A stretch of 64,000 nt of DNA. Source: Asticcacaulis excentricus CB 48 (GTDB lineage Bacteria > Pseudomonadota > Alphaproteobacteria > Caulobacterales > Caulobacteraceae). The notes under the pieces are model-generated. The model was not told the origin of the DNA and did no database searches. It saw only the letters and a program-made list of their open reading frames with translations. The DNA lies in assembly GCF_000175215.2 (NCBI RefSeq), contig NC_014816.1, forward strand, positions 1,299,001 to 1,363,000, read 5' to 3'. Both the position numbers and the translations under genes were made by a program. The first letter of the stretch is position 1, and each line of letters begins with the position of its first letter. This document shows, in pieces, positions 25,056 to 35,757 of this stretch.

Positions 25056-25160
25056 CGGTGGAAGGCGCCCCGGACCGTAAAGACGTGGTTCTTGGCGCCT
25101 GAATCAAGCCCTTATTTTGACACCTAAAAGCCCGAATGGAGACGTGCGCGGGCTTTTTGT
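25056..25160 (+). ncRNA. Possible small RNA with its own terminator
   Basis: After the dksA terminator there is a second terminator-like hairpin, AAAAGCCCG (25126-25134) / CGGGCTTTT, running into a T-run near 25158. It is preceded by a hairpin AGGCGCC...GGCGCCT (about 25063-25100). No gene stop lies between the two terminators, so the second one may end an independent short transcript. No known RNA family was recognised. It could also simply be a back-up terminator. Confidence 0.3.
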
Positions 25161-25381
25161 CGGCGAACGGCATTCGCCTGGGGATAGTAATGTTGCAAAT
25201 TTGTGACACCGACCTTTATCCCTCTCTTTTTTAGGACTGCTCATTGCCGACTGCGGTCGCATCCTTATCTCCGCGCTCTCACTGATGCACGCCGGTTAGG
25301 TTTGGTATCAAGCGATTGTTTGCAATGCGACTTTTTCCGGATCCACACTGGAATTGCGCCCGTATTGCGGTAATATATTAA

Positions 25382-25915
25382 ATGAGAACGCTTATGTCTA
25401 AAACGGTTTCTACTCTCGCTATTGTTGCCGCCCTGGGTTCGGCGGCTGCTTCGGCTCAGGCCGCCGAAGCCGCCTCGAAGGTCTATGTTCAGGGTGGCGC
25501 CTCTGTTGTCCGCGTCGAATATGAAAATTTTGGCGTCCTGAACGCTACGGCGGGCTATGCCTTCAACCGTCACGTCGCCGTGGAAGCCGAAGCCGCTTTC
25601 GGCGTGCAGGACAAGAAGATCGACGGCATCAAGGCCAAGGTCGACTACACGCTGGGTGCCTATGTTGTAGGCTCGCTGCCGGTGTCTGAAAATGTGGACC
25701 TGATCGGCCGCGTGGGTGCCGTGAAGGGTCAGATCAAGGTGAAGCTCAACAACAATATCTCGGCTTCGCTGGATGATTCCTCGGTCGCCTATGGCGTTGG
25801 TGTTCGCTACTTCCCGAACGGTGGCCTGAACGGTTTGCGCGCCGATCTCACAAAGTACGACTTCGATGATGCCGACGTTAAGGCCTTCCAGGTGTCTTAC
25901 GTCCGCCGTTTCTAA
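25382..25915 (+). CDS. Small outer-membrane beta-barrel protein (porin family, OmpA/OmpW-like barrel)
   Basis: Signal peptide (MSKTVSTLAIVAALGSAAAS, cleaved near AQAAEA) and ~150 mature residues of alternating strands: 'VYVQGGASVVRVEYENFG', 'TAGYAFNRHVAVEAEAAFG', and a terminal 'FQVSYVRRF' ending in Phe, the signal for barrel insertion. It fits the eight-stranded beta-barrel porin family; no OmpA peptidoglycan-binding domain is present. ATG at 25394 is an equally good start. A terminator follows the gene. Confidence 0.85.
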   Translation: MRTLMSKTVSTLAIVAALGSAAASAQAAEAASKVYVQGGASVVRVEYENFGVLNATAGYAFNRHVAVEAEAAFGVQDKKIDGIKAKVDYTLGAYVVGSLPVSENVDLIGRVGAVKGQIKVKLNNNISASLDDSSVAYGVGVRYFPNGGLNGLRADLTKYDFDDADVKAFQVSYVRRF

Positions 25916-25942
25916 CCTTTAACTGCGTTAACGCGCCTATCG

Positions 25943-25975
25943 CGCCGTCTTCCTTGCGGGAGGCGGCGTTTTTTT
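25943..25975 (+). terminator. Intrinsic terminator after the beta-barrel gene
   Basis: Stem CGCCGTCTTCC / GGGAGGCGGCG with a TTGC loop (two G-T pairs) and a seven-T run. Confidence 0.9.
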
Positions 25976-26001
25976 GTCAGGCGTCTGGGCGATAGCTGGC
26001 C

Positions 26002-26205
26002 TTACTCTCGCCGAACCATGGGATCATTGAGGTCCGCCTCGCTGTCGATGTCGGTATGCGCATCTGGCGGCGTTTCCTCCGTTGCGGGGGGAGGTGGTAT
26101 CTCGTTAAAGCCGTAAGGACGGTCGCTGGCGGCAGTGGTCTTGGGGCCGTAATCGGTCAAGCCATTCTTTTTCGGCGGTTCATGGCGCGAGGGCAGATCA
26201 GACAT
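26002..26205 (-). CDS. Small hypothetical protein, proline- and acid-rich
   Basis: 67 residues, hydrophilic and probably disordered, with the proline cluster IPPPPATEETPPDAH and an acidic C-terminal half. No membrane segment or known domain. The strong ribosome-binding site AAAGGAGA five bases before the ATG is the main reason to believe it. Located 53 bp upstream of the LOG-family gene's 3' end, on the same strand downstream of it. Confidence 0.6.
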   Translation of the reverse strand: MSDLPSRHEPPKKNGLTDYGPKTTAASDRPYGFNEIPPPPATEETPPDAHTDIDSEADLNDPMVRRE

Positions 26206-26258
26206 GGGCGTCTCCTTTGCCCTAAGATTGTCCTCGCACGCCTAAAGAAGCGATCTGG

Positions 26259-26870
26259 TTACAGGACGCGGCGCGTGTCGATTTCCTCATCGTGTGAAGC
26301 CAGTTCGTCGATGGCCCCTAACACCTCTTCGACCTTATCCACGCTCTTATAAGTGTTTCGGAAAGCCTCCGGAGTGAAACCTTTGCTGACGGTGAAATCG
26401 ACCAGATCGAAGAAGGGCTGCCAGAAGCCACCCGAATTGAGGAAGATTATCGGCTTCTTGTGCAGATCGAGCCGCTGCCACGACAGAAGCTCAATTACTT
26501 CCTCAAGCGTCCCGACTCCGCCGGGCAGGACGACAAAGGCATCGGCCTCTTCGAACATCATCATCTTGCGCTCGTGCATCGACTGCACGACGATGGTTTC
26601 GACCTCATCGAGCAGGCGTTCCTTTGTGCGCAGGAATTGTGGCATTATGCCCAAGACCTTGCCGCCGGCCTGAGACGCCCCACGCGCCGCTTCGCCCATC
26701 AGGCCCACGCCGCCACCGCCATAGACAAGGCGCAACTGATGTTGAGCAAGAACCTGCCCAAGTGCCCGTGCCTCGTCCTTGTAGCGCTGATCGACAGCGT
26801 CCGACGAGCCGCAATAGATGCACACCGACAGGATAGGTCGCGGCGAAGCGGGGGAGGCGGAGTCGGGCAT
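26259..26870 (-). CDS. LOG family protein (TIGR00730), putative nucleoside 5'-monophosphate phosphoribohydrolase
   Basis: 203-residue Rossmann-like enzyme of the LONELY GUY family. It has the opening SVCIYCGSSD, the glycine loop LVYGGGGVGLMG, and the catalytic PGGVGTLEE with MHERKMMM just before it. Known members hydrolyse AMP or cytokinin riboside monophosphates to base and ribose 5-phosphate; the true substrate here is unknown. ATG at 26870 is chosen for its GAGGA ribosome site; a TTG six codons upstream is unlikely. Confidence 0.92.
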   Translation of the reverse strand: MPDSASPASPRPILSVCIYCGSSDAVDQRYKDEARALGQVLAQHQLRLVYGGGGVGLMGEAARGASQAGGKVLGIMPQFLRTKERLLDEVETIVVQSMHERKMMMFEEADAFVVLPGGVGTLEEVIELLSWQRLDLHKKPIIFLNSGGFWQPFFDLVDFTVSKGFTPEAFRNTYKSVDKVEEVLGAIDELASHDEEIDTRRVL

Positions 26871-27072
26871 CGGTAATCCTCGTAACAATGGCGCAGGCGG
26901 GCTTGATTGCGGCCGGTGACAAACGATATGGTCAATCGAGTAAACAAATGAATGTCGTCGTAAATTAGAGGGCTTTGCCTTGAGTGCGCAACGCTTTTCA
27001 ACGATTGCAGACGTGTTCTGTGCATGAGATTGTCAGGCTGCGTTTAGCCTGCTGAAAGGTATCGGCCTTGCG

Positions 27073-27855
27073 ATGGGGTTCAAGCTAAGCAATGTGGTGA
27101 TTTGCGCTGCTTCGGTCGTGCTGGTGTCTGGCTGCGGCGACAAGGCCCCGGAAAAGGTCGAGGTCGCCGACTATGTGGCGACCAATCGCGGCTATGTGAA
27201 ATCGCCCGAAGTGACTTCGGTAGCGGTAACCGCCGCCGGTGAATTGCTGGTCACGGGCGCGGCCCTGCCCGAAGCGCGCGTGCGATTGACCACTCCGGCC
27301 GGGCAGGCCTATGGCGTCACAGCGGGCAGCGACGGACGCTTTCAGGCCAGCCTGCCCCAGATGTCGGGGGGCAGCTTTTACGATCTCGCCTTCGAGACCG
27401 AGGGGCGTTTGATGCGCGCCGAAGGGCGTCTGTTTGTGCCGCCCGCGTCGGATATCGGTGCCCCACCGCGTTCTGTGCTATTGCGTCCCGGTGCTTCGGC
27501 CCTGCCTTTGTGGCCGCAGGCCGGCCTTGTGGCTGTTGTCGATTACGATGCGGGCGGCGCCATGGCGGTATCTGGTCGCACTGATCCCGGTGTGATGGTC
27601 GATGTCGAAATCGACGGCCAGCCTGCACTTGAGGTGCGCTCAGGCGAAAACGGCGTCTACACGGCGGCCTTACCGGTTCGGGGCGGCCTAAGTAATGGCA
27701 CGGTCACTATCGGGATACGCGCCCGCGACCGTTTTGAAACGCGGCAGGTCAGCCTGCGACAACCTTCGGCCGAAGGGGCCTCCTTGATGGGGGCGGCGTG
27801 GTATGTGGACTGGGCCATCAGCGGCGGCGGCCTTCAGACGACAGTTGTGTTCTGA
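27073..27855 (+). CDS. Predicted lipoprotein with Ig-like/carboxypeptidase-regulatory-like beta domains, function unknown
   Basis: 260 residues. Lipoprotein signal ending VSGC (Cys about 21). The body shows two similar beta-rich repeats: 'GELLVTGAALPEARVRLTTPAG...TAGSDGRFQASLP' and 'GAMAVSGRTDPGVMVDVEIDGQ...RSGENGVYTAALP'. Each follows the pattern 'G.tdPga.V.v...G......tg.dG.f...lP' of bacterial Ig-like or carboxypeptidase regulatory domains. Probably a periplasmic membrane-anchored protein; no enzyme motif is seen. Located in front of clpS, but the intergenic region suggests a separate promoter for clpS. Confidence 0.75.
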   Translation: MGFKLSNVVICAASVVLVSGCGDKAPEKVEVADYVATNRGYVKSPEVTSVAVTAAGELLVTGAALPEARVRLTTPAGQAYGVTAGSDGRFQASLPQMSGGSFYDLAFETEGRLMRAEGRLFVPPASDIGAPPRSVLLRPGASALPLWPQAGLVAVVDYDAGGAMAVSGRTDPGVMVDVEIDGQPALEVRSGENGVYTAALPVRGGLSNGTVTIGIRARDRFETRQVSLRQPSAEGASLMGAAWYVDWAISGGGLQTTVVF

Positions 27856-27927
27856 GCCGCTTGGCTGTTTTGCTCCGCGTCATTAACGACATATTTGTAA
27901 CGCAGTTGCGCAAACTGTGATGCGAAT

Positions 27928-27945
27928 AACGCAAATATGTGCGTT
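27928..27945. promoter_or_regulatory. Palindrome AACGCA-N6-TGCGTT upstream of clpS
   Basis: A perfect 6-bp inverted repeat, extended by further ACGCA/TGCG half-like motifs on its left (27900-27925). It lies about 150 bp before the chosen clpS start. A regulator binding site is plausible; its protein is unknown. Confidence 0.35.
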
Positions 27946-28093
27946 GCGGCCTCTTAACAGGATTAAAGTTTGCACTATCTTGAAGTCAGGCGAAAACTGT
28001 TGGAGCATTCTCTCCGTAACGTTTTCTGCTTCGTGTGAGTCTCAAAAGACGAAGGGTGGTTCGCCTGCCCATCGCCCAGTTAAGAGGACAGGT

Positions 28094-28492
28094 TTGACGT
28101 TTGGTCCCTCCCTGCTGCGTCCGCCACTATCGGCAGTTTCGCCGGTTGAGGCGGCGCGCGCGCCGAAGGCCCCGGTGACAGATGTAGACAAACCGGCCAA
28201 TGCGCCGTTTGCCGTCATCGACGCCAAGCCCAAGGCGGCGAAACCCTCTCTTTATCGCGTGTTAATTCTCAACGACGACTATACCCCTATGGAGTTCGTC
28301 GTGTACGTGCTGGAGCGATTCTTCAACAAGTCCCGCGAGGACGCCACCCGCATCATGCTGCACGTCCATCAGACGGGCGTCGGCGTTTGCGGGGTCTACA
28401 CCTATGAAGTCGCGGAAACCAAGGTCGCCCAGGTGGTGGACATGGCCCGGCGGCATCAGCACCCTCTCCAGTGCACCATGGAGAAAGACTGA
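28094..28492 (+). CDS. clpS: ATP-dependent Clp protease adaptor ClpS
   Basis: N-degron adaptor that delivers substrates with destabilising N-terminal residues to ClpAP. The conserved core is present: YRVLILNDDYTPMEFVVYVL (with the NDD..T hydrophobic pocket region) and 'TRIMLHVHQTGVGVCGVYTYEVAETKV'. TTG at 28094 is preferred as start: AAGAGGA lies just upstream and the length (132 residues) fits the family; the frame is open further upstream without good starts. clpA follows ~160 bp downstream. The last 13 codons recur once more after the stop codon (see findings). Confidence 0.93.
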   Translation: MTFGPSLLRPPLSAVSPVEAARAPKAPVTDVDKPANAPFAVIDAKPKAAKPSLYRVLILNDDYTPMEFVVYVLERFFNKSREDATRIMLHVHQTGVGVCGVYTYEVAETKVAQVVDMARRHQHPLQCTMEKD

Positions 28493-28521
28493 ATCTGATG
28501 CCGACACTCTATCCAGAATGC

Positions 28522-28563
28522 CGACACCAACACCCTCTCCAATATACGATGGAGAAGGACTGA
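28522..28563 (+). pseudogene. Second, diverged copy of the clpS C-terminal codons
   Basis: Thirteen codons plus TGA encode RHQHPLQYTMEKD, against RHQHPLQCTMEKD at the real clpS end (28451-28492), offset by 71 bp. Seven codons differ only at the third base and one changes the residue (Cys to Tyr). This pattern points to the remnant of a paralogous clpS end rather than a fresh tandem duplication. Confidence 0.7.
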
Positions 28564-28653
28564 GGATCGCTTGAACCCGACTTTCAGCCCCCGTTCATCG
28601 AGGAGACGTAAGACTAAACTGTACCCGCTTTTTTGCTCCAAGGAGAGGCCGAC

Positions 28654-30963
<2,310 letters not shown>

Positions 30964-30979
30964 GCCCGTAAATGGGGGG

Positions 30980-31000
30980 TGTGGGGTCCATGACCCCACA
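30980..31000 (+). terminator. Hairpin after clpA
   Basis: TGTGGGGTC-CAT-GACCCCACA, a perfect 9-bp stem 16 bp after the clpA stop, followed by the pyrimidine-rich TCTCTT. The T-run is weak. Confidence 0.65.
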
Positions 31001-31250
31001 TCTCTTATGTATATTCGGGGGAATGTTTGATCAGTTATAACGCGTAAGTCCGCACTGTCCGCCCTGATGATCGTCTTGATCATCGCCTACATCCTCGCGG
31101 CACCTTCCCGGATTTCTTAAGTGGTCTGGGCGATGGATTGCTGGATGGGTTACAAAGGGTCGATTTACGCACGGCGGCACGGACAAATCCGAAATAATTT
31201 ATGCTGTGTGTGCTGGGGCCATGATGCCACAACCCTGAACCCTAAAGAAA
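31001..31250. other. Gap between clpA and sppA with a possible small membrane-peptide remnant
   Basis: An open frame on the plus strand (31031-31120) encodes TRKSALSALMIVLIIAYILA followed by APSRIS and a stop, which looks like the end of a small single-helix membrane protein. Its only ATG is inside the helix and there is no good upstream start, so it is likely a remnant. Nothing else was recognised in this stretch. Confidence 0.35.
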
Positions 31251-31280
31251 AACCCTTCGGATCGCTCCGAAGGGTTTTTT
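31251..31280. terminator. Strong bidirectional terminator downstream of sppA
   Basis: Perfect 11-bp stem AACCCTTCGGA / TCCGAAGGGTT with a TCGC loop. T-runs are present on both strands (TTTTTT on plus, TTTTTCTTT on minus). It ends the leftward sppA transcript 22 bp after its stop and would also stop read-through from clpA. Confidence 0.92.
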
Positions 31281-31302
31281 GTTACCGTGGTAAGATCCGG
31301 CC

Positions 31303-33081
31303 CTACGGTGCATAGGGCTCGGGGGCCAGGACGCTGGCACCCTGCTCGCGCAGGCGGGCGTCGCGGGCCTCCTTCATGATCATCTGGGCGCGTGGATCAC
31401 CGGCCGCCCAGCCGAGGAAGGACAGGGCTTCGAAGCCCTTGGCGCTGGCCTCTACACCCTTGCCGAACATGGCGAAGGGCGACTTGTTATTGGGGTAGTT
31501 GACGAGCTTCACCTTTACGTCGTCACCGATCTTGGCCAGCTTTTTGGCCTTGGCTACGGCGGCGTAGAAGCCGCCGGTCTCATCGACCAGCCCCAGTTGT
31601 TTGGCCTGCGCGCCCGTCCAGACGCGGCCCTTGGCAATTTCACGAACGCGTTCGGGAGCCAGCTTGCGGCCTTCGGCGACATGGCCGATGAAGGCGTTAT
31701 AGATGGTGTCCATCCAGTTGGAGATGGCCTGCGTTTGCTTGTCGGTGAAGGGTTTGCCGGCGGAGTATGCACCAGCATATTCCGAGCCGACACCGATCTG
31801 ACGGAAATCGACGCCAAAGCGCGAAGCCGCTTCGCCGATGGCCATCTTGCCGCCATAGACGCCGATCGAGCCGGTTAAGGTAGTCGGGTTGGCAACGATA
31901 GCGCTGGCCCCTGCCGAGACCCAGTAACCGCCCGAGGCAGCATAATCGCCCATCGAGACCACGACCGGCTTCCCGGATTTTTTGGCGTAGGCGAGGGCGC
32001 GCGAAATCTGCTCGGAGGCCGTGTCCGACCCGCCGGGCGAAGAGACGCGGAAAACGATGGCCTTGACCTTGTCGTTCTCGACGGCGTCGTAGAAGGCCTG
32101 AGCCACATCGTCTGACAGCATCTGGGCTTCGCTGCCGAAGCCACCGCCAGACCCCTTGCCGGTCATGATCGGACCTTCGCCATTGATGACCGCGATGGTC
32201 TGGCTGCCGGTCGATACGGTGGTCGCCGCATAGGACTGAATGTCCATCATTTGCGTGTCCGCGCCGCCCTTGGCCTTGGCGGCCTCTTCGATTTCCTGCA
32301 CCTGACCTAGGTTGGTGATCAGGCCCAGTTCCTTGGCCTGCTCAGCACTGTAGGGACCAGCTTCAAGGATGGATTTCAGCTTGCCGGCATCCAGCTTGGC
32401 GTCCTTACGGTCGATCGCAGCATCGTTGATCAGCGAGTCATAGACTGAGCCCATCCACGAAAGGGTGGCTTCGCGGTGCGCCGGGGTAAAGTCGCTTTGC
32501 AGGTAGGGGTTGACGGCGTTCTTGTACTCATAGCGCTGCTGGAATTGCGGCGTGATGCCGTACTTGTCGAAGGCGCGCTTGAGGAACATTTCTTCGGTGG
32601 CAATCCCGGTTACCTGAAACGAAGAGCGCGGTTGCATCCAGAATTCGGTCGCCGCCGTACCCACCGTGTAGGAGGCCAGCACCATGGTCGAGGGATAAAG
32701 GCCCTGTGAATGGGCATAGACCGGCTTGTTTTTGCTGCGCACATAACGCACCGCCGTGCGGATTTCCTGCGCGGCGGCAGGCATCAGTCCGCCTTCGGGC
32801 AGACGGATCAGCACCGACTTAACCTTGCTGTCGTCCGCCGCGTGATAAAGCGAAGTGACAATGTCCATAGTGGATAGCGGCCGGCCTGTGATGAAGGCGA
32901 ACGGATCGGACCGCGTCTGATCCGTCAAGCCTTCGCGCAGATCAACCACCAGCGTGATGGCTGATGGCGTGGTGGGCTTGGATGCCGCGGCGACCATGGT
33001 GATCAGCAGGAAAGGCACGCCGACGAAGAACAGCACAAAGGCGGCGAATACGGCGGCTACCGTAATGAAAAACTGTTTCAT
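31303..33081 (-). CDS. sppA: Signal peptide peptidase SppA, 67K type
   Basis: Membrane-bound serine protease that degrades released signal peptides. The 592-residue chain has an N-terminal membrane anchor (FFITVAAVFAAFVLFFVGV) and two tandem SppA domains, as in E. coli SppA. The general-base lysine is in the N-terminal repeat (YEYKNAVNPY, ~186), and the nucleophile is in the C-terminal repeat (MGDYAASGGYWVSA, Ser ~383). Adjacent 'TGSIGVYGGK' is also a family signature. Probably monocistronic, with a strong terminator after it. Confidence 0.95.
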   Translation of the reverse strand: MKQFFITVAAVFAAFVLFFVGVPFLLITMVAAASKPTTPSAITLVVDLREGLTDQTRSDPFAFITGRPLSTMDIVTSLYHAADDSKVKSVLIRLPEGGLMPAAAQEIRTAVRYVRSKNKPVYAHSQGLYPSTMVLASYTVGTAATEFWMQPRSSFQVTGIATEEMFLKRAFDKYGITPQFQQRYEYKNAVNPYLQSDFTPAHREATLSWMGSVYDSLINDAAIDRKDAKLDAGKLKSILEAGPYSAEQAKELGLITNLGQVQEIEEAAKAKGGADTQMMDIQSYAATTVSTGSQTIAVINGEGPIMTGKGSGGGFGSEAQMLSDDVAQAFYDAVENDKVKAIVFRVSSPGGSDTASEQISRALAYAKKSGKPVVVSMGDYAASGGYWVSAGASAIVANPTTLTGSIGVYGGKMAIGEAASRFGVDFRQIGVGSEYAGAYSAGKPFTDKQTQAISNWMDTIYNAFIGHVAEGRKLAPERVREIAKGRVWTGAQAKQLGLVDETGGFYAAVAKAKKLAKIGDDVKVKLVNYPNNKSPFAMFGKGVEASAKGFEALSFLGWAAGDPRAQMIMKEARDARLREQGASVLAPEPYAP

Positions 33082-33226
33082 GTGACGAACGTCATCCCCG
33101 AATTGGGTGCAGCTATATCAAAATGCGCCGGAACCACGATGGGCGACGCACGCGCACTCAGCAGCACACAATAGCGTGCGTAACAATAAGGTCAAATGAA
33201 GAGCGTGTAATGCAGGCGAACGCAGG

Positions 33227-34099
33227 TCAGAATTTGGTGCGACCTGCGACCGGTTCGCGGTCATGCTGATACTTCGGGTCGCCGTGGCAGTGAGGGCACG
33301 AGACGCCTTTCTCATACAGTGGGCTTTGCTGATCCTCTGCGGTCAGGGCGTGGTCGCAATAAAGGCATAGGACGGCAGTTTGTGATGGATTCAGATGATG
33401 ATCGACGGCGATGCGCTCATCGAAGACAAAGCATTCGCCGTCCCATAGCGACTCTTCGGCTGGAACGTCCTCGAAATACTGCAAGATACCACCTTTGAGA
33501 TGATAGACCTCGTCAAAGCCGTTCTCCATCATCCAGGCGGTATATTTTTCACATCGGATGCCGCCGGTGCAGAAGGTGGCGATCTTCTTGCCTTTAAGCT
33601 GATCGGCGTGCTGACGCGTCCATTCGGGCAAGAATTTGAAGGTCGGGATTTTGGGGTCAATCGCACCTTTGAAGGTGCCCAAATTGATCTCGTAATCATT
33701 GCGTGTATCGAGGATCACCACGTCGTTGCGGCGGATCAGGTTGTTCCAGTCCTTTGGCTCGACATAGTGACCCCGGCGGGTCAGATTAACCGGTTCCCCC
33801 AGCGAAATCGTCTCCTTCTTGAGGCGCACGCGCACCTTTCCGAAGGGCTGGGTGTCGGCATAGGACTCCTTCCACACGATCGGCTCGCCGATCAGTTCAG
33901 TTTGGAGATAGGTCAGGAAGCTATCTATGGCCTCACGCGTGCCGGCCATGGTCGAGTTCACGCCTTCGGAGGTGATCAACAGCGATCCCTTGATGCTCAG
34001 CCCTTTCAACCTTTCGAGCAGCGGGGCCTGATGCGCTTCGAAATCGGGAAAGTCGAAGAAGTGATAGAAGGCGGCGATGACGTAGGGCGGCTGTGACAT
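33227..34099 (-). CDS. trhO: tRNA uridine(34) hydroxylase TrhO (rhodanese family, YceA)
   Basis: Oxygen-dependent hydroxylation of tRNA U34, giving 5-hydroxyuridine. The 290-residue protein has the N-terminal ferredoxin-like part (YHFFDFPDFEAHQAPLLERL...GSLLITSEGVNSTMAG), then a rhodanese domain with the active-site loop CTGGIRCEK and 'DTRNDYEINLGTFKGAI'. A cysteine-rich tail (CLYCDHAL...CPHCHGD) probably binds zinc. Length and motifs match YceA/TrhO proteins. Confidence 0.93.
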   Translation of the reverse strand: MSQPPYVIAAFYHFFDFPDFEAHQAPLLERLKGLSIKGSLLITSEGVNSTMAGTREAIDSFLTYLQTELIGEPIVWKESYADTQPFGKVRVRLKKETISLGEPVNLTRRGHYVEPKDWNNLIRRNDVVILDTRNDYEINLGTFKGAIDPKIPTFKFLPEWTRQHADQLKGKKIATFCTGGIRCEKYTAWMMENGFDEVYHLKGGILQYFEDVPAEESLWDGECFVFDERIAVDHHLNPSQTAVLCLYCDHALTAEDQQSPLYEKGVSCPHCHGDPKYQHDREPVAGRTKF

Positions 34100-34156
34100 G
34101 CGGCGGGAGCTATCACATAGCCCGCCTTCACGAAAGGGGTCAGGATGTCGCTTTGC

Positions 34157-34633
34157 CTACAGGAAACGCCAGCGTCGGATAAACGCGGCCTGTCCGTGAC
34201 GGATATTGGCCTCATCAACGACATTCCATAATACGGTGTCTTCTATGTAGAAACGCCGACCGCTGGCGGACACGCGGATACCGGCGTAATGATCGACATA
34301 TCCCTGAACCAACGCGGCTTTGAGCAAGGCATTACGGTCGGACTGTATGCCGTTGTCGGGTTCTGCGGATTGACGCGAGGGCAGTCGGGTAAAGTCGTCC
34401 CAACCCATCTCCCAAAGCCTCAATGCCTGTGCATTGGCATAGCGAAAAACCGGATCTGCTTCGATGCCGTGAGACACAATCACCTGTGGGGTCGCAAACA
34501 GGGCTTCGGCCAGTGCGGCGTCGCTCAGTCCAGCGGTACCAGCGACAATCTGCCGCCCGGTAAAACGATGGAAGCTGTGGGCCATCAGTCGGTTATAGGC
34601 CTGAACGGCAGGGTCAAGAATAGGGGACATCAT
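34157..34633 (-). CDS. MEKHLA domain protein (PAS-like)
   Basis: 158 residues with the MEKHLA/PAS-like pattern: 'LFATPQVIVSHGIEADPVFRYANAQALRLWEMGWDDFTRLPSR', followed by '...IRVSASGRRFYIEDTVLWNVVDE'. Such stand-alone proteins have unknown roles; the domain is also found at the C-terminus of plant HD-ZIP III proteins, where it is thought to sense small signals. Its ATG overlaps the stop of the upstream alpha/beta hydrolase gene (ATGATG), so the two are translationally coupled. Confidence 0.85.
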   Translation of the reverse strand: MMSPILDPAVQAYNRLMAHSFHRFTGRQIVAGTAGLSDAALAEALFATPQVIVSHGIEADPVFRYANAQALRLWEMGWDDFTRLPSRQSAEPDNGIQSDRNALLKAALVQGYVDHYAGIRVSASGRRFYIEDTVLWNVVDEANIRHGQAAFIRRWRFL

Positions 34634-35322
34634 GCGCTCATAAGAAACGGAATGATTTGATTTTTAGCGATTGTGTCCGATGCGCATTGAAAAATCATAT
34701 GGGGTAGAGGCAGGTCAACGATGCGAATGTTGTTTTGCAGCGGGTAATGACGTGGCAGGCACAGCGGTAAAAGCCGATCCTGTGTCGCATTCAGGCAAAG
34801 TACAGGGATTGAGAGTGCAGCAAGTGCTGCTCTCATATCACATCGCAACACACTTTGTACGCGCGCCAGGAGAGTCCGGCGATCTATGAAACGGGTCTGT
34901 TCAAAAATTTGGGCGGCCCATTGCCCGTGCCCACCGTTGAAAAGCATAAACTTTATCTGCCATTTTCGTAGCGGGATAAAACGCGCCAATGGCACAAGAG
35001 GCGCTATCCACTGGCCTGGTCTCGAAAAAGGCGACGCAGCGAAGGTCGCGCCTAAAATTAACTTCACGGGTTTAACTGCCGCATGCGTCGCCAACCAGAT
35101 TGCCAAAGGGCCGCCAAACGACTCACCCACCAAAATGTAATCACGGTCTGTAGGCAACTCTGACAAAAGGTGGCGGCCAATGTGTTCATAGGATTGATCG
35201 CCGTTCTGCGGATAGGACAGCACCTTTATCTCGTAAAAGGCCTTAAGTGCTTCAACGAGGCCCTGAAAAAACACCCCTGTCCCATCGGTTCCGGGCAGAA
35301 GGATCAGCAGGGGAGCAAGCAT
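34630..35322 (-). CDS. Alpha/beta hydrolase
   Basis: 230-residue hydrolase with the oxyanion segment LLPGTDGTG (9-17), the nucleophile elbow GESFGG (Ser68), and a late acidic/His pair suggested by 'NATQDRLLP' and 'LPHMIF'. Such small alpha/beta hydrolases act on esters or thioesters; the substrate is unknown. Its stop overlaps the start of the MEKHLA-domain gene. Upstream lies the divergent tRNA-Gln. Confidence 0.88.
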   Translation of the reverse strand: MLAPLLILLPGTDGTGVFFQGLVEALKAFYEIKVLSYPQNGDQSYEHIGRHLLSELPTDRDYILVGESFGGPLAIWLATHAAVKPVKLILGATFAASPFSRPGQWIAPLVPLARFIPLRKWQIKFMLFNGGHGQWAAQIFEQTRFIDRRTLLARVQSVLRCDMRAALAALSIPVLCLNATQDRLLPLCLPRHYPLQNNIRIVDLPLPHMIFQCASDTIAKNQIIPFLMSA

Positions 35323-35456
35323 TAGTTAGATCCAGAGAAGTTGGGGAAAATTTCAACGGGGGGATTGCATGTCACAAAAGCTTGGGTTAGTGAAGCGCCC
35401 TCTCGTTGAGACAAGCGAGACCAGCAAGTCTTTCAAAGGCTTTCTAAGTGACCTGC

Positions 35457-35530
35457 TGGGGAATGGTGTAATGGTAACACTCCGGTTTTTGGTACCGTCA
35501 TTCTAGGTTCGAGTCCTAGTTCCCCAGCCA
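35457..35530 (+). tRNA. tRNA-Gln (anticodon TTG)
   Basis: Seven-bp acceptor stem TGGGGAA / TTCCCCA, D-arm GTG-loop-CAC, anticodon loop TTTTGGT giving anticodon TTG, T-arm CTAGG-TTCGAGT-CCTAG, discriminator G and encoded CCA. The first pair of the anticodon stem (C27 with T43) is a mismatch and the variable loop is four bases. The U at the tRNA start and the overall pattern match bacterial tRNA-Gln. Confidence 0.95.
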
Positions 35531-35757
35531 ATTTTCTTTTCCTTCATAATCTTGCCCTTTTGGGTGTTGATCGTTCAGCGATTTCAATGCTTTTTCTTAA
35601 TTGCTATCGAATGGTTGACTAAAATCTGCAATCAATTCTCCATCCCGTTCTTGATGGCGAAGTTTAATAGCTTTCTTTGGCGCATTCCTTCCGGCTTTTC
35701 GAAGATTGAATGAGCATCGTGGGCAACGGACAGGAGATTGAGCAGAGGCGACGGCCT

